DNA of 64,000 nt. Origin: Sceloporus undulatus. Lineage: Eukaryota; Chordata; Lepidosauria; Squamata; Phrynosomatidae. Shown piece after piece: positions 21,381 through 31,832 of the stretch (the stretch's first letter is position 1; each line of letters begins with the position of its first letter). The stretch is taken from the NCBI RefSeq assembly GCF_019175285.1, contig NC_056528.1, forward strand, positions 16,038,806 to 16,102,805. Reading direction: 5' to 3'. The translations under genes and the position numbers were made by a program. Below the pieces are notes generated by a model. That model saw nothing but the letters and a program-made list of their open reading frames with translations. It made no database searches and was not told the origin of the DNA.

Positions 21381-22307
21381 TCAGCTGGAAAACAATCTTC
21401 TCAAGGAGGATGAGAAGGACTTGTTAAACTTCTCGTTGGCGAAGTTATAGATGAAGGGATCGAGGCAACAGTTGATGGTGGTCAAGACTAAAGAAATGTA
21501 ATAGGCCACCTCAATGTGGTGAAGAAGGTCGCAGGAGAGGTGATAATATTTCACGATTGTCCCAGCTGTCCGAAAGACATGGAGAGGGGTGAAGCAGATG
21601 GCAAAAATCAGGAGGGTGACAACAATCATCTGTACGGACCTGCGCTTCATGACTCTGCCTCGAAGATTGGCTTGGCTGATTTTGGCAATATAGGTCCCCA
21701 GCATCATGTAGGACATCAAGGAGACACCAAAAGGAAGGAAAAAGCAGAAGGTCCCCAGGACAATGCCATACATCAAGTAGAGATATGACAGCTCCGACTG
21801 ATGGATGCTCAGACATTTCACCTTGTCACCGATGATCGATGTCTTCAGGAAGAAGAAGATTGGAAGCCCTTGGAAAAAGAGGAGAGTCCAGAAGACCAAG
21901 ATGAGCTTCTTCAAGAAGGACTTCTTTCTCCAGAGGGTCTTGGCATTGTAGTGGACAATGGCTTGGTACCTGTGGATGCTGATGAGCATCAAGAAGTAGA
22001 TACTGCCATAGAGGTGGGTGCTGAGGGTGAAGGCTTCAAACTGGCAGAGGAACTCTCCAAAGGGCCAGTGGTTGCCCAGGCTGAAATAGGACACCATCAA
22101 AGGGGTGATGGGGAGGATCATGGTGTCCACCAAAGCAAGGTTGAACTGAAGCATGATGCTAGAGTTCCAGCGCTTGAGGTTGAACCAGAAGATCCACAGG
22201 CTGAAGGCGTTGAAGACCAAGCCAGCCACCGAGAAGATGCCCAAGAGGGCTGGAATAGCAGGATGCAGCTCTTGGGGCAGGCATTCAGTTGAGTTGGTCA
22301 TATTCAT
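21381..22307 (-). CDS. Class A GPCR, tandem cluster member 1 (P2Y/SUCNR1/GPR35-like)
   Basis: Predicted plasma-membrane seven-helix receptor of 308 residues in a single coding exon. Visible landmarks: N33 in TM1, D61 in TM2 (LALVD), the C88-C165 disulphide pair, H112-R113-Y114 at the end of TM3 (HRY, not DRY), W140 in TM4, P192 in TM5, FAICFTP (235-241) in TM6 and DPFIY (283-287) in TM7. Approximate helices: 19-42, 50-74, 86-111, 131-153, 173-200, 223-250 and 262-288. N-glycosylation sequons are at N2 and N5, and the cytoplasmic tail is short. I chose the start by alignment: all four paralogues share an MN-N-T/S-type start here, and the open frame upstream has no ATG. An 'ag' splice acceptor upstream (near 22350) suggests a 5'-UTR intron. 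It resembles the P2Y-like delta group. The ligand is unknown. Confidence 0.93.
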   Translation of the reverse strand: MNMTNSTECLPQELHPAIPALLGIFSVAGLVFNAFSLWIFWFNLKRWNSSIMLQFNLALVDTMILPITPLMVSYFSLGNHWPFGEFLCQFEAFTLSTHLYGSIYFLMLISIHRYQAIVHYNAKTLWRKKSFLKKLILVFWTLLFFQGLPIFFFLKTSIIGDKVKCLSIHQSELSYLYLMYGIVLGTFCFFLPFGVSLMSYMMLGTYIAKISQANLRGRVMKRRSVQMIVVTLLIFAICFTPLHVFRTAGTIVKYYHLSCDLLHHIEVAYYISLVLTTINCCLDPFIYNFANEKFNKSFSSSLRRLFSS

Positions 22308-22910
22308 TGGGAGATGAAGATTGGTGGCTCCAAATCGGGACAGAAGAGCTGTGCAGAAGTGTGACAAAGAGCAGGAAAAGAAAGTAAGTGGTAGAAATAT
22401 TTAAGGATTTCCAATTTCCTCACTTGTTGAAGCAACACAAGGGACCTCTCCTTTGGTTGTCTTCTGCTGTGTGGCTCTCTGTCTCCTGTTTGTGAATTGC
22501 CGGTGCCTACAGACTGCCTGTTCTCCAGGGGACTGCTTTGGAGATGATCTCCGAGCATCAAATGGCAGGAAGCGAAACAATCCTCCTCCAAGGTGGAACT
22601 TGCTATGCCACATGTAGCTTTTGCAATGCCTGCAGGAATCATCAGTTCCTTAAACTGCTGGCGAAAGAGAAAGCCTTGGTAAAAATGAGAATTTAGGTGG
22701 CGGGAGAATCTTTCTTCAGTGCCCAGAATGGGATGGTGTCCACCACTATGTCTGAAGGCATCTGGCTAGCTTTAGGAAAGTCAGATGGTGCAATAACCTC
22801 CCCAACCCCTCTCTGCCACCTTCAAGTATCTGCTGCCCGAAGCAACCTCAGTCTACCTAATGGTAGGGATAGGGCTGGGATTAAGGAGTGGTCAAATATC
22901 CCTCCTTCCA

Positions 22911-22913
22911 GTG

Positions 22914-22960
<47 letters not shown>
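22911..22960 (+). repeat. (TG)n microsatellite
   Basis: About 22 uninterrupted TG units. Confidence 0.97.
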
Positions 22961-22963
<3 letters not shown>

Positions 22964-24850
22964 CCCAATCCAGGTTTATATTAGATCAGGGATGGATAGC
23001 AGGTCCTGGGGCCACTTTTTTGCTCAGGTGCCAAACAGACTACCAAAAACTAACTTTTAAAAAACTCAAAGTTACTAGAGGTCTACTTCTGCTTTTCCAA
23101 AAAAGGGGATTTTTAAAATGTTAAATGGTAGAGGGAGGATTGGTGACCTATTTAAAAGGTAAATTGTTAGAGCTGGGGCAATGCAATGCACATTGGTCTG
23201 TTATGCACCGAGCAGCAATGTGCATCGTGAACTTTGCTGGCTCTCTTTCAGAGTCATATAACAACAAGCCTCTGCTGGATACACAGACACAGCCGTACTG
23301 GACTGGATATGCAGACACAACTGTGGGAATTACAATTGTGGGAATTACAATTACAATTGTGGGAATTACACACTTGTAATTCCTGCAGGCATAAATACGC
23401 TTCCAAAGGTGCAACGCTCCAACAGGATTGCAATCATTATTATGAGTAAACCAGATCTGGAGTCTTCTCATCTCCTCCTTTTATTTCTGGAGAAAGACGG
23501 AGGGGAAACTTATAACTCGGGAGACTTGCGCACTGACTTGTTCTCATAATGGCAAAAGCATGGTTTGCCATTACATTTGCAATGATCCAGGCAGCAGGTC
23601 ACGAGTCGATGAGAAGCACTTAATTCGGTAAATGATTAACATGAAAATAATAGCTCTCTTTGTCCATTGCAACGGAAGCAACTGATAATCCAGCACCATT
23701 TAGCTATTTTAATTCATTATAAGGAAAGTATACTCCAAGTTTGGTACTGAATGGGCCATACATCATCTGAAATGAAATATGCTTTTGACCTCCAAATAAA
23801 GGGCAGGCCAAGTGACCAAGGGAATGTGAACATAGCAAATAGCTTAGCGGTGAATGGTTTTTCAGTGTCTAGTTCCCTGACATGGGAGAAATTTGGAGGA
23901 CTGATGAATAATTTCATTTAGGAGGACAGTATTTCTAAAACCTCAGCGAAAGGTTTAGAGTTACTGCAATGTTTGAAATTTGGAGGATTCTTATTTGGAA
24001 GGTCAGTGTCCTCATTTCGACTCGTTGGAGCTACAACCCATATAAGATTATCTGCCGGTTGTGATCTCCATTGACTGAGATAAGGGAATCCTTTGCATTG
24101 TTGCTGCAGATCTCCCAGTCACACATTGGCACCCAACACCAACCGACGTGTGTGTAAATATAGATTTTGAACATAAAGGTTGAGGCAAAGTTGTAAAGTT
24201 ACTGCAGTGCTAGAAATGTGGAGACAGAAGTAACATTTCATGTTGGGGTGGCGAAGCAGGATTCTTCTTTGCAGGGACAATGTCCTCAGTTTGTTTTCCC
24301 AGGAACTACACCTCTGATCTTCTCCAGGAATGCAGCATTTCTTGACATGGGTTGCTTTTCTGAGCCTTTTCTAGTAGAGCTCTGGAAGGATTTTACATCT
24401 TCTTGCAAATTGAGTCCAGTCCCTGTAAGACCCTCATCATTTTGGGTAGAGCTGAGCAAAATCCCTGCTGGGAAAATAACAATGAAGGAGTATCAGGAGA
24501 GCCCTCCTGGATCAGAACAACAGAGATTCATCTTGTTCCACATCCTCTTCTCTATTGCGGCCCATTAGATGCAGTGGAGGTTGGTGTCTTCCAGGTCAGT
24601 TGGGCAGAAAAGCCACTCCAAGTCTTCCAGAGTACTAAATCCTGTCCTCTCCCAACCACAAAAAGCTAACTCAAACCTGGAATGGCTTCCCTGCCCCACT
24701 GACATGGCAGCCACCGGCGACTGCTGTGAAAGGACTATGCTTCCACTGTTTTATTGTGGAAAGAGAGAACCAGAGAATGAAATGGACCAGTGATTTCTCT
24801 AGGAACCAGGAATTGGGCCTTTATCATCTTGTTTCAGGGAATGGGATGTC
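22961..24850. other. Intergenic stretch between GPCR 1 and GPCR 2, first part
   Basis: No gene supported. It contains a small local repeat at 23325-23385 in which 'gtgggaattacaatt'-type units repeat directly and inverted. The rest looks like unique non-coding DNA. Confidence 0.5.
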
Positions 24851-24853
24851 AAT

Positions 24854-24854
<1 letters not shown>

Positions 24855-24905
<51 letters not shown>
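24855..24905 (+). repeat. (AAT)n microsatellite with LINE-tail-like sequence
   Basis: About 16 AAT units, followed by 'tttttatcccacctcttcc', a motif common at the 3' ends of LINE-derived repeats. Confidence 0.9.
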
Positions 24906-24906
<1 letters not shown>

Positions 24907-25049
24907 TTTTATCCCACCTCTTCCTCACGATCGAAGCGGCATACAGTAATGATAAAACACCATATGAAATACATCACAAAATGCCCATTGTCCCCTGTGT
25001 TGTGTATTGTGTATTTGATATCTCTCTTTGTCTTACCATTTTCATAAAC

Positions 25050-25253
25050 CTTAAGGATTTAACTAGGGAGACCCAGGGAGGCATGAGTTCGAATCCCTGC
25101 CCATCCATGGAAGCCCACTGGGTAGCCTTGGGCAAGTCATGTCCTTTCAGCCTAAGATGGCAATCCTCCTCTTAATAAATCTTGCCAACAAAACAGAGGG
25201 ATACAGTTGTAAAGAGTTGACTTGTAGGCGTATAACAAGAACAAGAACAACCA
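25050..25253 (+). mobile_element. tRNA-derived lizard SINE
   Basis: Forward copy: 'gcatgagttcgaatccctgc', 'ggaagcccactgggtagcc', 'ttgggcaagtcatgtcc' and the tail 'taacaagaacaagaacaac'. Confidence 0.85.
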
Positions 25254-26017
25254 CCATCGCTGTCTGAAGAATTGATGAAGACTGCCAGGCTTTGCCAGTT
25301 GCTAGTCAACATATATTGCAACTTTGTGTAGGAAGGCAGCAAAAGGCATAGAATTCAGTTTCCTGAGAGCTTCTTTTCAACGAACTCAAAAGTAGCATGT
25401 TTCTAGTCCTCATGCCTATGACTTTGCCATTCAGATTCATGGCATAATTGACAAAGCCAGAATGCATTAGGAAGCACAGAACAAAAGTATTGCTCTAAGT
25501 GTGCCCAGTTTTGCACAATAGCCACAAAATGGAGATGGCACAGGTGAATTTCCTGGCTGTAGCAGTTGGCTCCTCTTTGCAGAGACTCTGCATATTTTCC
25601 TCCAGCACAGTGTGTTTTGTCACAATAAAAACAGATTGTTTGCCATCTCCAAACCCAAACTAGACTTGAAGACCACACACACAGATGCAGAACATAGAAA
25701 CAGAGAAAGCATTGCTTGGAAACTGAGTGTGACTTGAAACTGTGTGCAATTTAAGCAAGCATTTTTACCTCCGACAAGCATTTGATGCTGCTGTTGGTTT
25801 GAGTTTGTTGGGTGGTGATTTTATGCTGCTGTTTTTGCATGTTGCCAAAGGTTTTTGCTGATTTTCCTTTTCATTTCTTCTTAACGTTTTGCAAGCTGCT
25901 GTGAATCAGGGGTGCCAAAGAGAGGTTGCCCACTGAAGCCCAATAGGAGTTGGCATTCTCTCCCATGCCAGATACAAAACTGGACTGTTAGTTGCATCTT
26001 TCTTGAACACTGACTAT
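25254..26017. other. Non-coding stretch, no gene supported
   Basis: No splice-consistent coding frame. No repeat I can name. Confidence 0.45.
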
Positions 26018-26250
26018 GGCCTGATATAGACAGCCAAAATAAAGCTGCTTCGAGTCACTTTGGAAGTATGGTGTTTCAATGATACATGCGTCCTAAGAGT
26101 CCAGAAGCTGCACCAAAGCTGTGGTCCAGTCCTAAGGACTGGAGTGCAGCTTCGGTGCAGCTTCCAGACTCTTAGGATGCATGCATCATGTAAACACCAT
26201 ACCTCCAAAGTGACTCAAAGCAGCTTTATTTTGGCTGTCTGTATAGGGCC
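26018..26250 (+). mobile_element. Near-perfect palindromic foldback/MITE element (233 bp)
   Basis: Two ~113-bp arms are inverted copies of one another with roughly a dozen mismatches. They meet at the self-complementary centre 'agtcctaaggact' (about 26130-26142). The ends are 'ggcctgatatagacagcc' and 'ggctgtctgtatagggcc'. Both strands show similar open frames purely as a result of the palindrome. It is distinct from the 20857 MITE family. No target-site duplication is obvious. Confidence 0.85.
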
Positions 26251-26291
26251 AATGGTATACCAGATCCTTATCCCGAAGTAGTAGTGCCATT

Positions 26292-26610
26292 TTATTCTGC
26301 TTTGTCCAGACCTCACCTGGAGTACTGTGTCCAGTTCGGGGCACCACAGTTCAAGAAGGATATTAACAAACTGGAAAGGGTGACCAAAATGGCAAAAGGT
26401 CTGGGAACCAAGCCTTATGAGGAATGACTGAGGGTGCTGGATGTATTTAGCTTAGACTGAAAGGTGACATTTTAGCTATTTCAAGGAATGTGGAAGAAGG
26501 AACAAGCTTACTTTCTGCTGCTCCGGAGACCAGAACCAGAGATTTGAACCAATGGGTTCAAATTACAAGAAAGCAGATTCCACCTAAACATTAGGAAGAA
26601 CATTTTTGAA
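26292..26610 (+). mobile_element. CR1-type LINE, 3' region
   Basis: Forward: 'tggagtactgtgtccagttc', 'ggggcaccacagttcaaga', 'agggtgaccaaaatggc', 'ttctgctgctccggagacc' and 'ttccacctaaacattagga'. This is the C-terminal part of ORF2, degraded. Confidence 0.85.
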
Positions 26611-26639
26611 TGTGAGAGATGTTTGACATTGGTTTCTAC

Positions 26640-26760
26640 CTGCTTGGAATAAAGCTCTGGTCCAACAACAAACTACAAATCCCAGGATTCCATAGAATGA
26701 AGCCATGACAATTAAAGCAGAGCAAACTGCATTGTGGCTGCAGCCTAAGACTTTGATACT
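26640..26760 (-). mobile_element. Palindromic hAT-like MITE, right arm
   Basis: 'acaaactacaaatcccagga', 'ttccatagaatgaagcca' and 'agcaaactgcattgtggctg'. Confidence 0.65.
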
Positions 26761-27060
26761 ACTCTTAGTATCATCTGCCTGAGGCACACCTTGCTGTGCG
26801 TAATTGCAGACCAGAAGTGCTTTGAGTAGCTCCTGTTTTTGGAGACCAAAAAAAGGGGTATACATTTCTTACATAAATAAAAAGGACAAGATAGCAGAAC
26901 CTCTTATCAGAATCAAAGCTGTCTTTGATTAAAACCTAGAGATGTTTGCTTCCATCTCAGCCTTCTCTTGGTTCTTGACTAAGGTCAAGGGAGATAGAGA
27001 GGTGGAGGTGAAGGTGAAGGTATTTGATCTCTTACCTAGCTTTCTCCAAAGACAGTCTTC

Positions 27061-27987
27061 TCACTTAGAGAACAGCAATCGTCCCAGGGACTTGAAGAAG
27101 AACTTGTGGAACTTCTCATTGGCTGCATTGTAGAGGAAAGGGTCCAGGCAACAGTTGACCATGCTGAGCACCACGGACAAGTAATAGGCAACTTCCACGT
27201 AGTGAAGGATCTCGCAAGACATGTCATAATATCGCACAATGGCAGCCGTAGAGCCACAAATGTGGAGAGGAGTGAAGCAGACCGCAAAGATGACCAAGGC
27301 GATGGTGATCATCTGTATGGACTTGGCCTTCATGACCCTGCCGCGGAGATTGGCTTGGCTGATGTTGGCAATGGTGGCCCCCAGCATCACGTAAGAGATC
27401 AAGGAGATGCCAAAGGGGAAAAGAAAGCAAAGGGTCCCTAGGACAATGCTATAGGCCAGGTAAAGGTCAGAGAGTTCCTCCTGGTAGATGCTCAGACACA
27501 TCACCTTATTGTCAACGATGGATGTTTTGAGGAAAACGAAAGTCGGAAACCCTTGTAGGAAGAGTAAAATCCAGAAGACCAAGATGAGTTTCTTTAAGAA
27601 GGACTTCCTTCTCCAGAGGGTCTTGGCATTGTAATGGACAATGGCTTGGTACCTGTGGACGCTGATGAGCATCAAAAAGTAGATGCTTCCATAGAGGTGG
27701 GTGCTGAGTAAGAAGACCTGAAGCTGGCAAAGAAACTCACCAAAGGGCCAATGGCCCAAACAGAAATAGGCCACTGTCAAAGGGGTGACTGGGATTATAA
27801 CGGCGTCAGCCAGTGCAAGGTTGAACTGGAGCATGATGCTGGAATTCCAGCGTTTGATGGTGAACCAGAAGATCCACAAACTGAAGCTGTTGAAGACCAA
27901 ACCACCGGTTGAGAGGACGCCCAACAATGTTGGAACGGCAGGGTGCAGCCCCTGTGGTTGGCACTGCATGGTGCTGTTGGTATTCAT
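27061..27987 (-). CDS. Class A GPCR, tandem cluster member 2 (P2Y/SUCNR1/GPR35-like)
   Basis: Seven-helix receptor of 308 residues in a single coding exon, on the same strand as its three neighbours. Landmarks: N33, D61 (LALAD), C87-C164, H111-R112-Y113 (HRY), FAVCFTP in TM6 and DPFLY (282-286) in TM7. It has a sequon at N4 and a basic short tail. It lacks one residue found in members 1, 3 and 4, just before the HWPFGEFLC block in ECL1 (LGHW against LGNHW). An in-frame upstream ATG at 28035 would add 16 residues. I prefer 27987 because the position aligns with the starts of the other copies, but 28035 remains possible. Extracellular loop 2 (KTS...CLSI) is nearly the same as in members 1 and 3, which suggests a similar ligand. 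Ligand unknown. Confidence 0.93.
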   Translation of the reverse strand: MNTNSTMQCQPQGLHPAVPTLLGVLSTGGLVFNSFSLWIFWFTIKRWNSSIMLQFNLALADAVIIPVTPLTVAYFCLGHWPFGEFLCQLQVFLLSTHLYGSIYFLMLISVHRYQAIVHYNAKTLWRRKSFLKKLILVFWILLFLQGFPTFVFLKTSIVDNKVMCLSIYQEELSDLYLAYSIVLGTLCFLFPFGISLISYVMLGATIANISQANLRGRVMKAKSIQMITIALVIFAVCFTPLHICGSTAAIVRYYDMSCEILHYVEVAYYLSVVLSMVNCCLDPFLYNAANEKFHKFFFKSLGRLLFSK

Positions 27988-28892
27988 TGGTAGATAAAGA
28001 CAGGCATCTCCAGGTATTTGGGAAGAGTTGTCCATGGCATGGCACCCACTGGACCAGAGATACAGAAGGCAAAAGAAGGAGATTTCTTATCTTTGCTTGT
28101 TGTGTTGGCGCCAACCTCTTCCAAATGGGTACATTTCCACCAAGGCTGTCCCCACTCTTAAGGTGTGGCTATCTAATGCTCCGCACTTCTCCCACATCTC
28201 TGTTTCCTCCTTTCACAGGGTTTCTTATGAGTCAAGCATCGTTTAAAACCGAAGGCAGGAACTGACCCATGTTTTTGCAGAGCTCTTACAGAAAAGAAGA
28301 GATCTGTTCCTTTAACCTTTTGCACCACACAAAGGCGGCACCAGCCAGTGATACGTTTATAAATAGCATTTATCAACACTCAGCACCACAATGCTGAAAA
28401 TGAACAGAAAAAGACGGAAGGGTGGTTTTGACAATATCAAGCCCAAAAAGACATGTGGGTTTTGTTTTTGAATTAAGACAACCCTTATTTTTTTCCAAAG
28501 ACCACGAGAAGATCTCAAATGAGTGCTTTCAGGGAAAAGTGTTTCCTTTTTACTTTTCTGGCCCTGTTGAGTTCACATTTAAAATTGTTTTCCACGTTAG
28601 GAACAAAGATGGAGATTCGACATCACGGTCCACAATGCATCACTTTATGAATTGCAGAGACACAACGAAACTGGTGTGAGCGCTCCAATGTGCATCAGAC
28701 ATTCTCATGAGCACTGGGCACTTCTGGTGTGCATTGGGCACTTCTGATACACATTGGTATTTCTGATGCACGTGAAGCATCAGGGAAATATAAAAAGATC
28801 TCCAAAGAGCAATGTATTTGCATTTGTGGAAGTGGGCATATGGAAGACACCATACACTATATGCTACATTCTAGTGAGCATGTTCATCCTGG

Positions 28893-29065
28893 TGAAAATA
28901 ACAATGATAGGATTGCACTCTTTCAATACCTCAGTGGCTGTCACAGAGAAGAAGAGGAGGCAGGTTTGTTCTCCGTTGCCCCAGAAAGCAGGACCAGGCC
29001 TAATGGTTTTAAGTTACAGGAGGGTAGATTTCCAAGGAGCTTCTTGAGGGTAAGAACATTTTTAT
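28893..29065 (+). mobile_element. CR1-type LINE fragment
   Basis: 'tcaatacctcagtggctgtc', 'ttgttctccgttgccccaga' and 'agggtagatttccaaggagc' match the ORF2 C-terminal region of the family. Confidence 0.65.
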
Positions 29066-29104
29066 CTGGAGAGGAACAGTTCTTATTTGTGGAGTGTGTC
29101 TACA

Positions 29105-29290
29105 TCTACACAACGGAAATACACTCATCCCTCCATATTTGCAGCTTTGACTTTTGCAGATTTGATTACTCACGGATTTTATTAATATGTTCTCTCTAGG
29201 AATCTCTAGGTCCTCCAGTGCAACTCTGTGGTCAACTTGAACCAAAAGTCGCACCGAAGGACCTAGAGATTCCTAGCCATGGTGCATTTT
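29105..29290 (+). mobile_element. Tigger/mariner-like MITE, partial
   Basis: 'acactcatccctccatattt' at the left end, then 'ctctaggaatctctaggtcc', then its inverted partner 'ggacctagagattcctag'. It belongs to the same family as 63607-63952. Confidence 0.6.
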
Positions 29291-30061
29291 CTGCAGGCTG
29301 CAAACCTTTCTCACCTCCGCTTCCTCTGCTGCCTGAGACTGACCAAACTTGCAAAGTCACAGGAAGCAAAGGCTTCTGAGAAAGAAGAGGAAAGCTCTTG
29401 GAAGCCCACCTCAGTTGCACAGCAACACAAAAGGTAATGACAATTACAAAAGCACAGAAAGAAATCTATATCATTTCTTCCATTCAGCCACTCTCCCGAT
29501 TGTGTCTGTGCAGATAGTAGTGCGTTGGAAATTTGCCTTGCACTGGGATTTTAAAAAATGAACCGGTATCATTTGAAATGTGATGCTGGAGGAGAGTTCT
29601 ACACATCCCACAAACTGGTGAAAACAAACAAACAAAGGGGTCTTAGGAGTTTGTCACACTGGGGCTGATTTCGACATTAGAGACTGAAGCGCATTTAAAG
29701 TTTTCCGCAAATGAAGCGGAAATGGCGAGTAACTGCGCAAATGATTATCACATGCAATTGCGCAAATAAAACAATATCGGAAAATGCATTATCACTGGAA
29801 TCCTGAAAGTCAAAAGATGTGCCTTAATGCTTCTGTGTGGCCACTTTAATGGTGGGTTTTGTGCGACGTTGTGTGAAATCGTTTTGCATAATTGCACCAT
29901 TTTTCTGGGATATTCACGGGATAAACTCCCAATCTCCTTCATGTGATCAACTCTTTAGATTAAATCAAACCTAAACTCTCATCTAGTTTTTGGAGGAGCT
30001 AAGGACACATGGCATAGAGGATTGCAATATTCACGTCTTACCTTTTCTCCTCTCCCACTTG
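29291..30061. other. Non-coding stretch downstream of GPCR 3
   Basis: Presumed 3' UTR of GPCR 3 at the right, plus a patch at 29690-29960 rich in 'gcgcaaat' and 'aattgcgcaaata' motifs that may be an unnamed interspersed repeat. No gene supported. Confidence 0.4.
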
Positions 30062-30991
30062 TCACTTAGACAGCAGCAACCTTTTTAGGGATTGGGAAAA
30101 ATATGTGTGAAATTTCTCATTGGCAGAATTGTAGATGAAGGGATCGAGGCAAGAGTTGACCATGCTGAAGACGATAGAAACACAATAGGCAACTTCGACA
30201 CGGTGAAGGACCTCACAAGAGATTCTGTAATGTCCCACAATGGAGCCGATGATCATGCAGATATGGAGGGGTGCGAAGCAGATGGCAAATATGACCAAGG
30301 AGATGATGATCATCTGTATGGACTTGGTCTTCATGACCTTCCCTCGGAGATTGGCTTGGCTGATGTTGGTGATGGACTTCCCCAACATCATGTAGAAAGC
30401 CAAGGTGATCCCAAAGGGGAGAAGGAAGCAGAAAATGCCCAGGAAAATGCTGTAGGTCAGGTAGAGGTAAGACATCTCTGACTGATAGATGCTCAAACAC
30501 TTCACCTTCTTGTTGATGACGGATGTCTTGAGGAAGAAGAAGAGCGGGAGCCCTTGAAGGAAGAGGAGAGCCCAAAAGACCAAGATGAGTTTCTTCAAGA
30601 ATGACTTCTGACTCCAGAGGGTCTTGGCATTGTAATGGGCAATAACTTGGTACCTGTGGATGCTGATGAGTACCAAGAAGTAAATGCTGCCATAGAGGTG
30701 AGTGCTGAGAGTGAAAGCTTCAAACTGGCAGAGGAACTCTCCAAAGGGCCAGTGGTTGCCCAGGCTGAAATAGGCCACCATCAATGGGTTAATTGGAAGG
30801 ATGATGGCATCGGCCAACGCAAGGTTGAACTGGAGCATGATGCCTGAATTCCAGCGCTTGACAGTGAACCAGAAGATCCATAGGCTGAAGCTGTTGAAGA
30901 CCAGTATGCCCCCAGAGAGAACACCCAACAGGGCTGGGATGGCAGGGTGCAGCTCCGCTGGCTGGCATTGCGTTGTGTTAGTGGTGTTCAT
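30062..30991 (-). CDS. Class A GPCR, tandem cluster member 3 (P2Y/SUCNR1/GPR35-like)
   Basis: Seven-helix receptor of 309 residues, the longest of the four by one residue. Landmarks: N33, D61 (LALAD), C88-C165, H112-R113-Y114 (HRY), P192 in TM5, FAICFAP (235-241) and DPFIY (283-287). Sequons are at N2 and N5. ECL1 (LGNHWPFGEFLC) and ECL2 match member 1 closely. The ATG at 30991 is the first in the conserved region. The sequence just upstream is homologous to the other copies' 5' flanks but not in a longer ATG-initiated frame. The 5' flank (31040-31200) is also alignable with that of member 4, so the promoter duplicated with the gene. Confidence 0.93.
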   Translation of the reverse strand: MNTTNTTQCQPAELHPAIPALLGVLSGGILVFNSFSLWIFWFTVKRWNSGIMLQFNLALADAIILPINPLMVAYFSLGNHWPFGEFLCQFEAFTLSTHLYGSIYFLVLISIHRYQVIAHYNAKTLWSQKSFLKKLILVFWALLFLQGLPLFFFLKTSVINKKVKCLSIYQSEMSYLYLTYSIFLGIFCFLLPFGITLAFYMMLGKSITNISQANLRGKVMKTKSIQMIIISLVIFAICFAPLHICMIIGSIVGHYRISCEVLHRVEVAYCVSIVFSMVNSCLDPFIYNSANEKFHTYFSQSLKRLLLSK

Positions 30992-31140
30992 TGAAGGCTG
31001 GATGCAGGTGGCTCCAGATGCTTAGAGATGAAGACGTGCAGACCAGGAAAGGAGAAGGTGAAAGAAGGGGAATTTGTGCTTGTGGTAACATCAACCGCTT
31101 CCCAGGCTGTATGTGTTGCCTAGCACTTTTTTTGTTACCC

Positions 31141-31150
31141 TTCTATATAA
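31141..31150 (-). promoter_or_regulatory. Possible TATA-like element of GPCR 3
   Basis: On the minus strand this reads 'ttatatagaa', about 150 bp upstream of the start codon, inside a 5' flank homologous to that of GPCR 4. Inference only. A 5'-UTR intron would place the true promoter elsewhere. Confidence 0.25.
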
Positions 31151-31394
31151 GGTTACATTGGGATCCCTCCTTCACCCTCCGACCCACTTCCTTTTTCTTC
31201 GAGAGAGAGCTTCAGGCTGTTCCACAGAAAAGCCAAAGTCAAGAGCAAGCTGTTCTATACATCACTTTTGCAATTTGTACAGTCAAAACCAAACCAAAAC
31301 CGAAATGAAAATGGTTTCGGGAAGAGCCTTCTTTACTGAAAATGATCGTCCTGACACACATATAACCCTGATTTCCATGGAGTTAGGCAGCTGA

Positions 31395-31540
31395 AATCTC
31401 AGAACAAATGATGGGAAGAATTTCTTTCTCACAGCCCATAGTCACATTGTGAAATTTGCTAGTGCCGGATGCTATGGTTGGCCTCTGAACTAGATGGTTT
31501 TAAGAATGGATTGGATGAAACTGGTGTAGGAAGCAAAGAG
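31395..31540 (+). mobile_element. CR1/L2-type LINE fragment
   Basis: 'gggaagaatttctttctcac', 'gatgctatggttggcctctg' and 'aagaatggattggatgaaac' are the forward 3' portion of a CR1-like element. Confidence 0.55.
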
Positions 31541-31832
31541 ACGTATCAAAGCTTGTATGAAGTGATCATTCAGAGACAGGAGTCCAGATAATGTTCTCTT
31601 GACCTCTGAAAGGACCATCCATGGGTCTCCAACCTCAATATTTTATAGGGCGCTGCTCTCCCAGATTGGGCCCGAAAACTTCTCACAGAAGGAAACCAAC
31701 CAAAATCTATAGTAAGTTTTAAAAACAATTAAAATACTCACTATTATAACAATACACAATTATTTAAAAGCCTATGGAAGTAAAACACACACCCCAAGGC
31801 TATATGTCTTACCCAGCCTTCTTCCAAGTTTG
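31541..31832. other. 3' flank / presumed 3' UTR of GPCR 4
   Basis: Non-coding, AT-rich, no repeat I can name. Confidence 0.4.

Noticed and set aside
22307-22367. Extended N-terminus for GPCR 1 starting at 22367
   Set aside because: The upstream codon is TTG, not ATG. The conserved ATG at 22307 aligns with the starts of the other three receptors.
22911-22984. Cysteine/valine-repeat open frames over the TG run
   Set aside because: Translation of a microsatellite.
26060-26281. Matching open frames on both strands near 26.1 kb
   Set aside because: They mirror each other because the sequence is a palindrome, not because it is coding.
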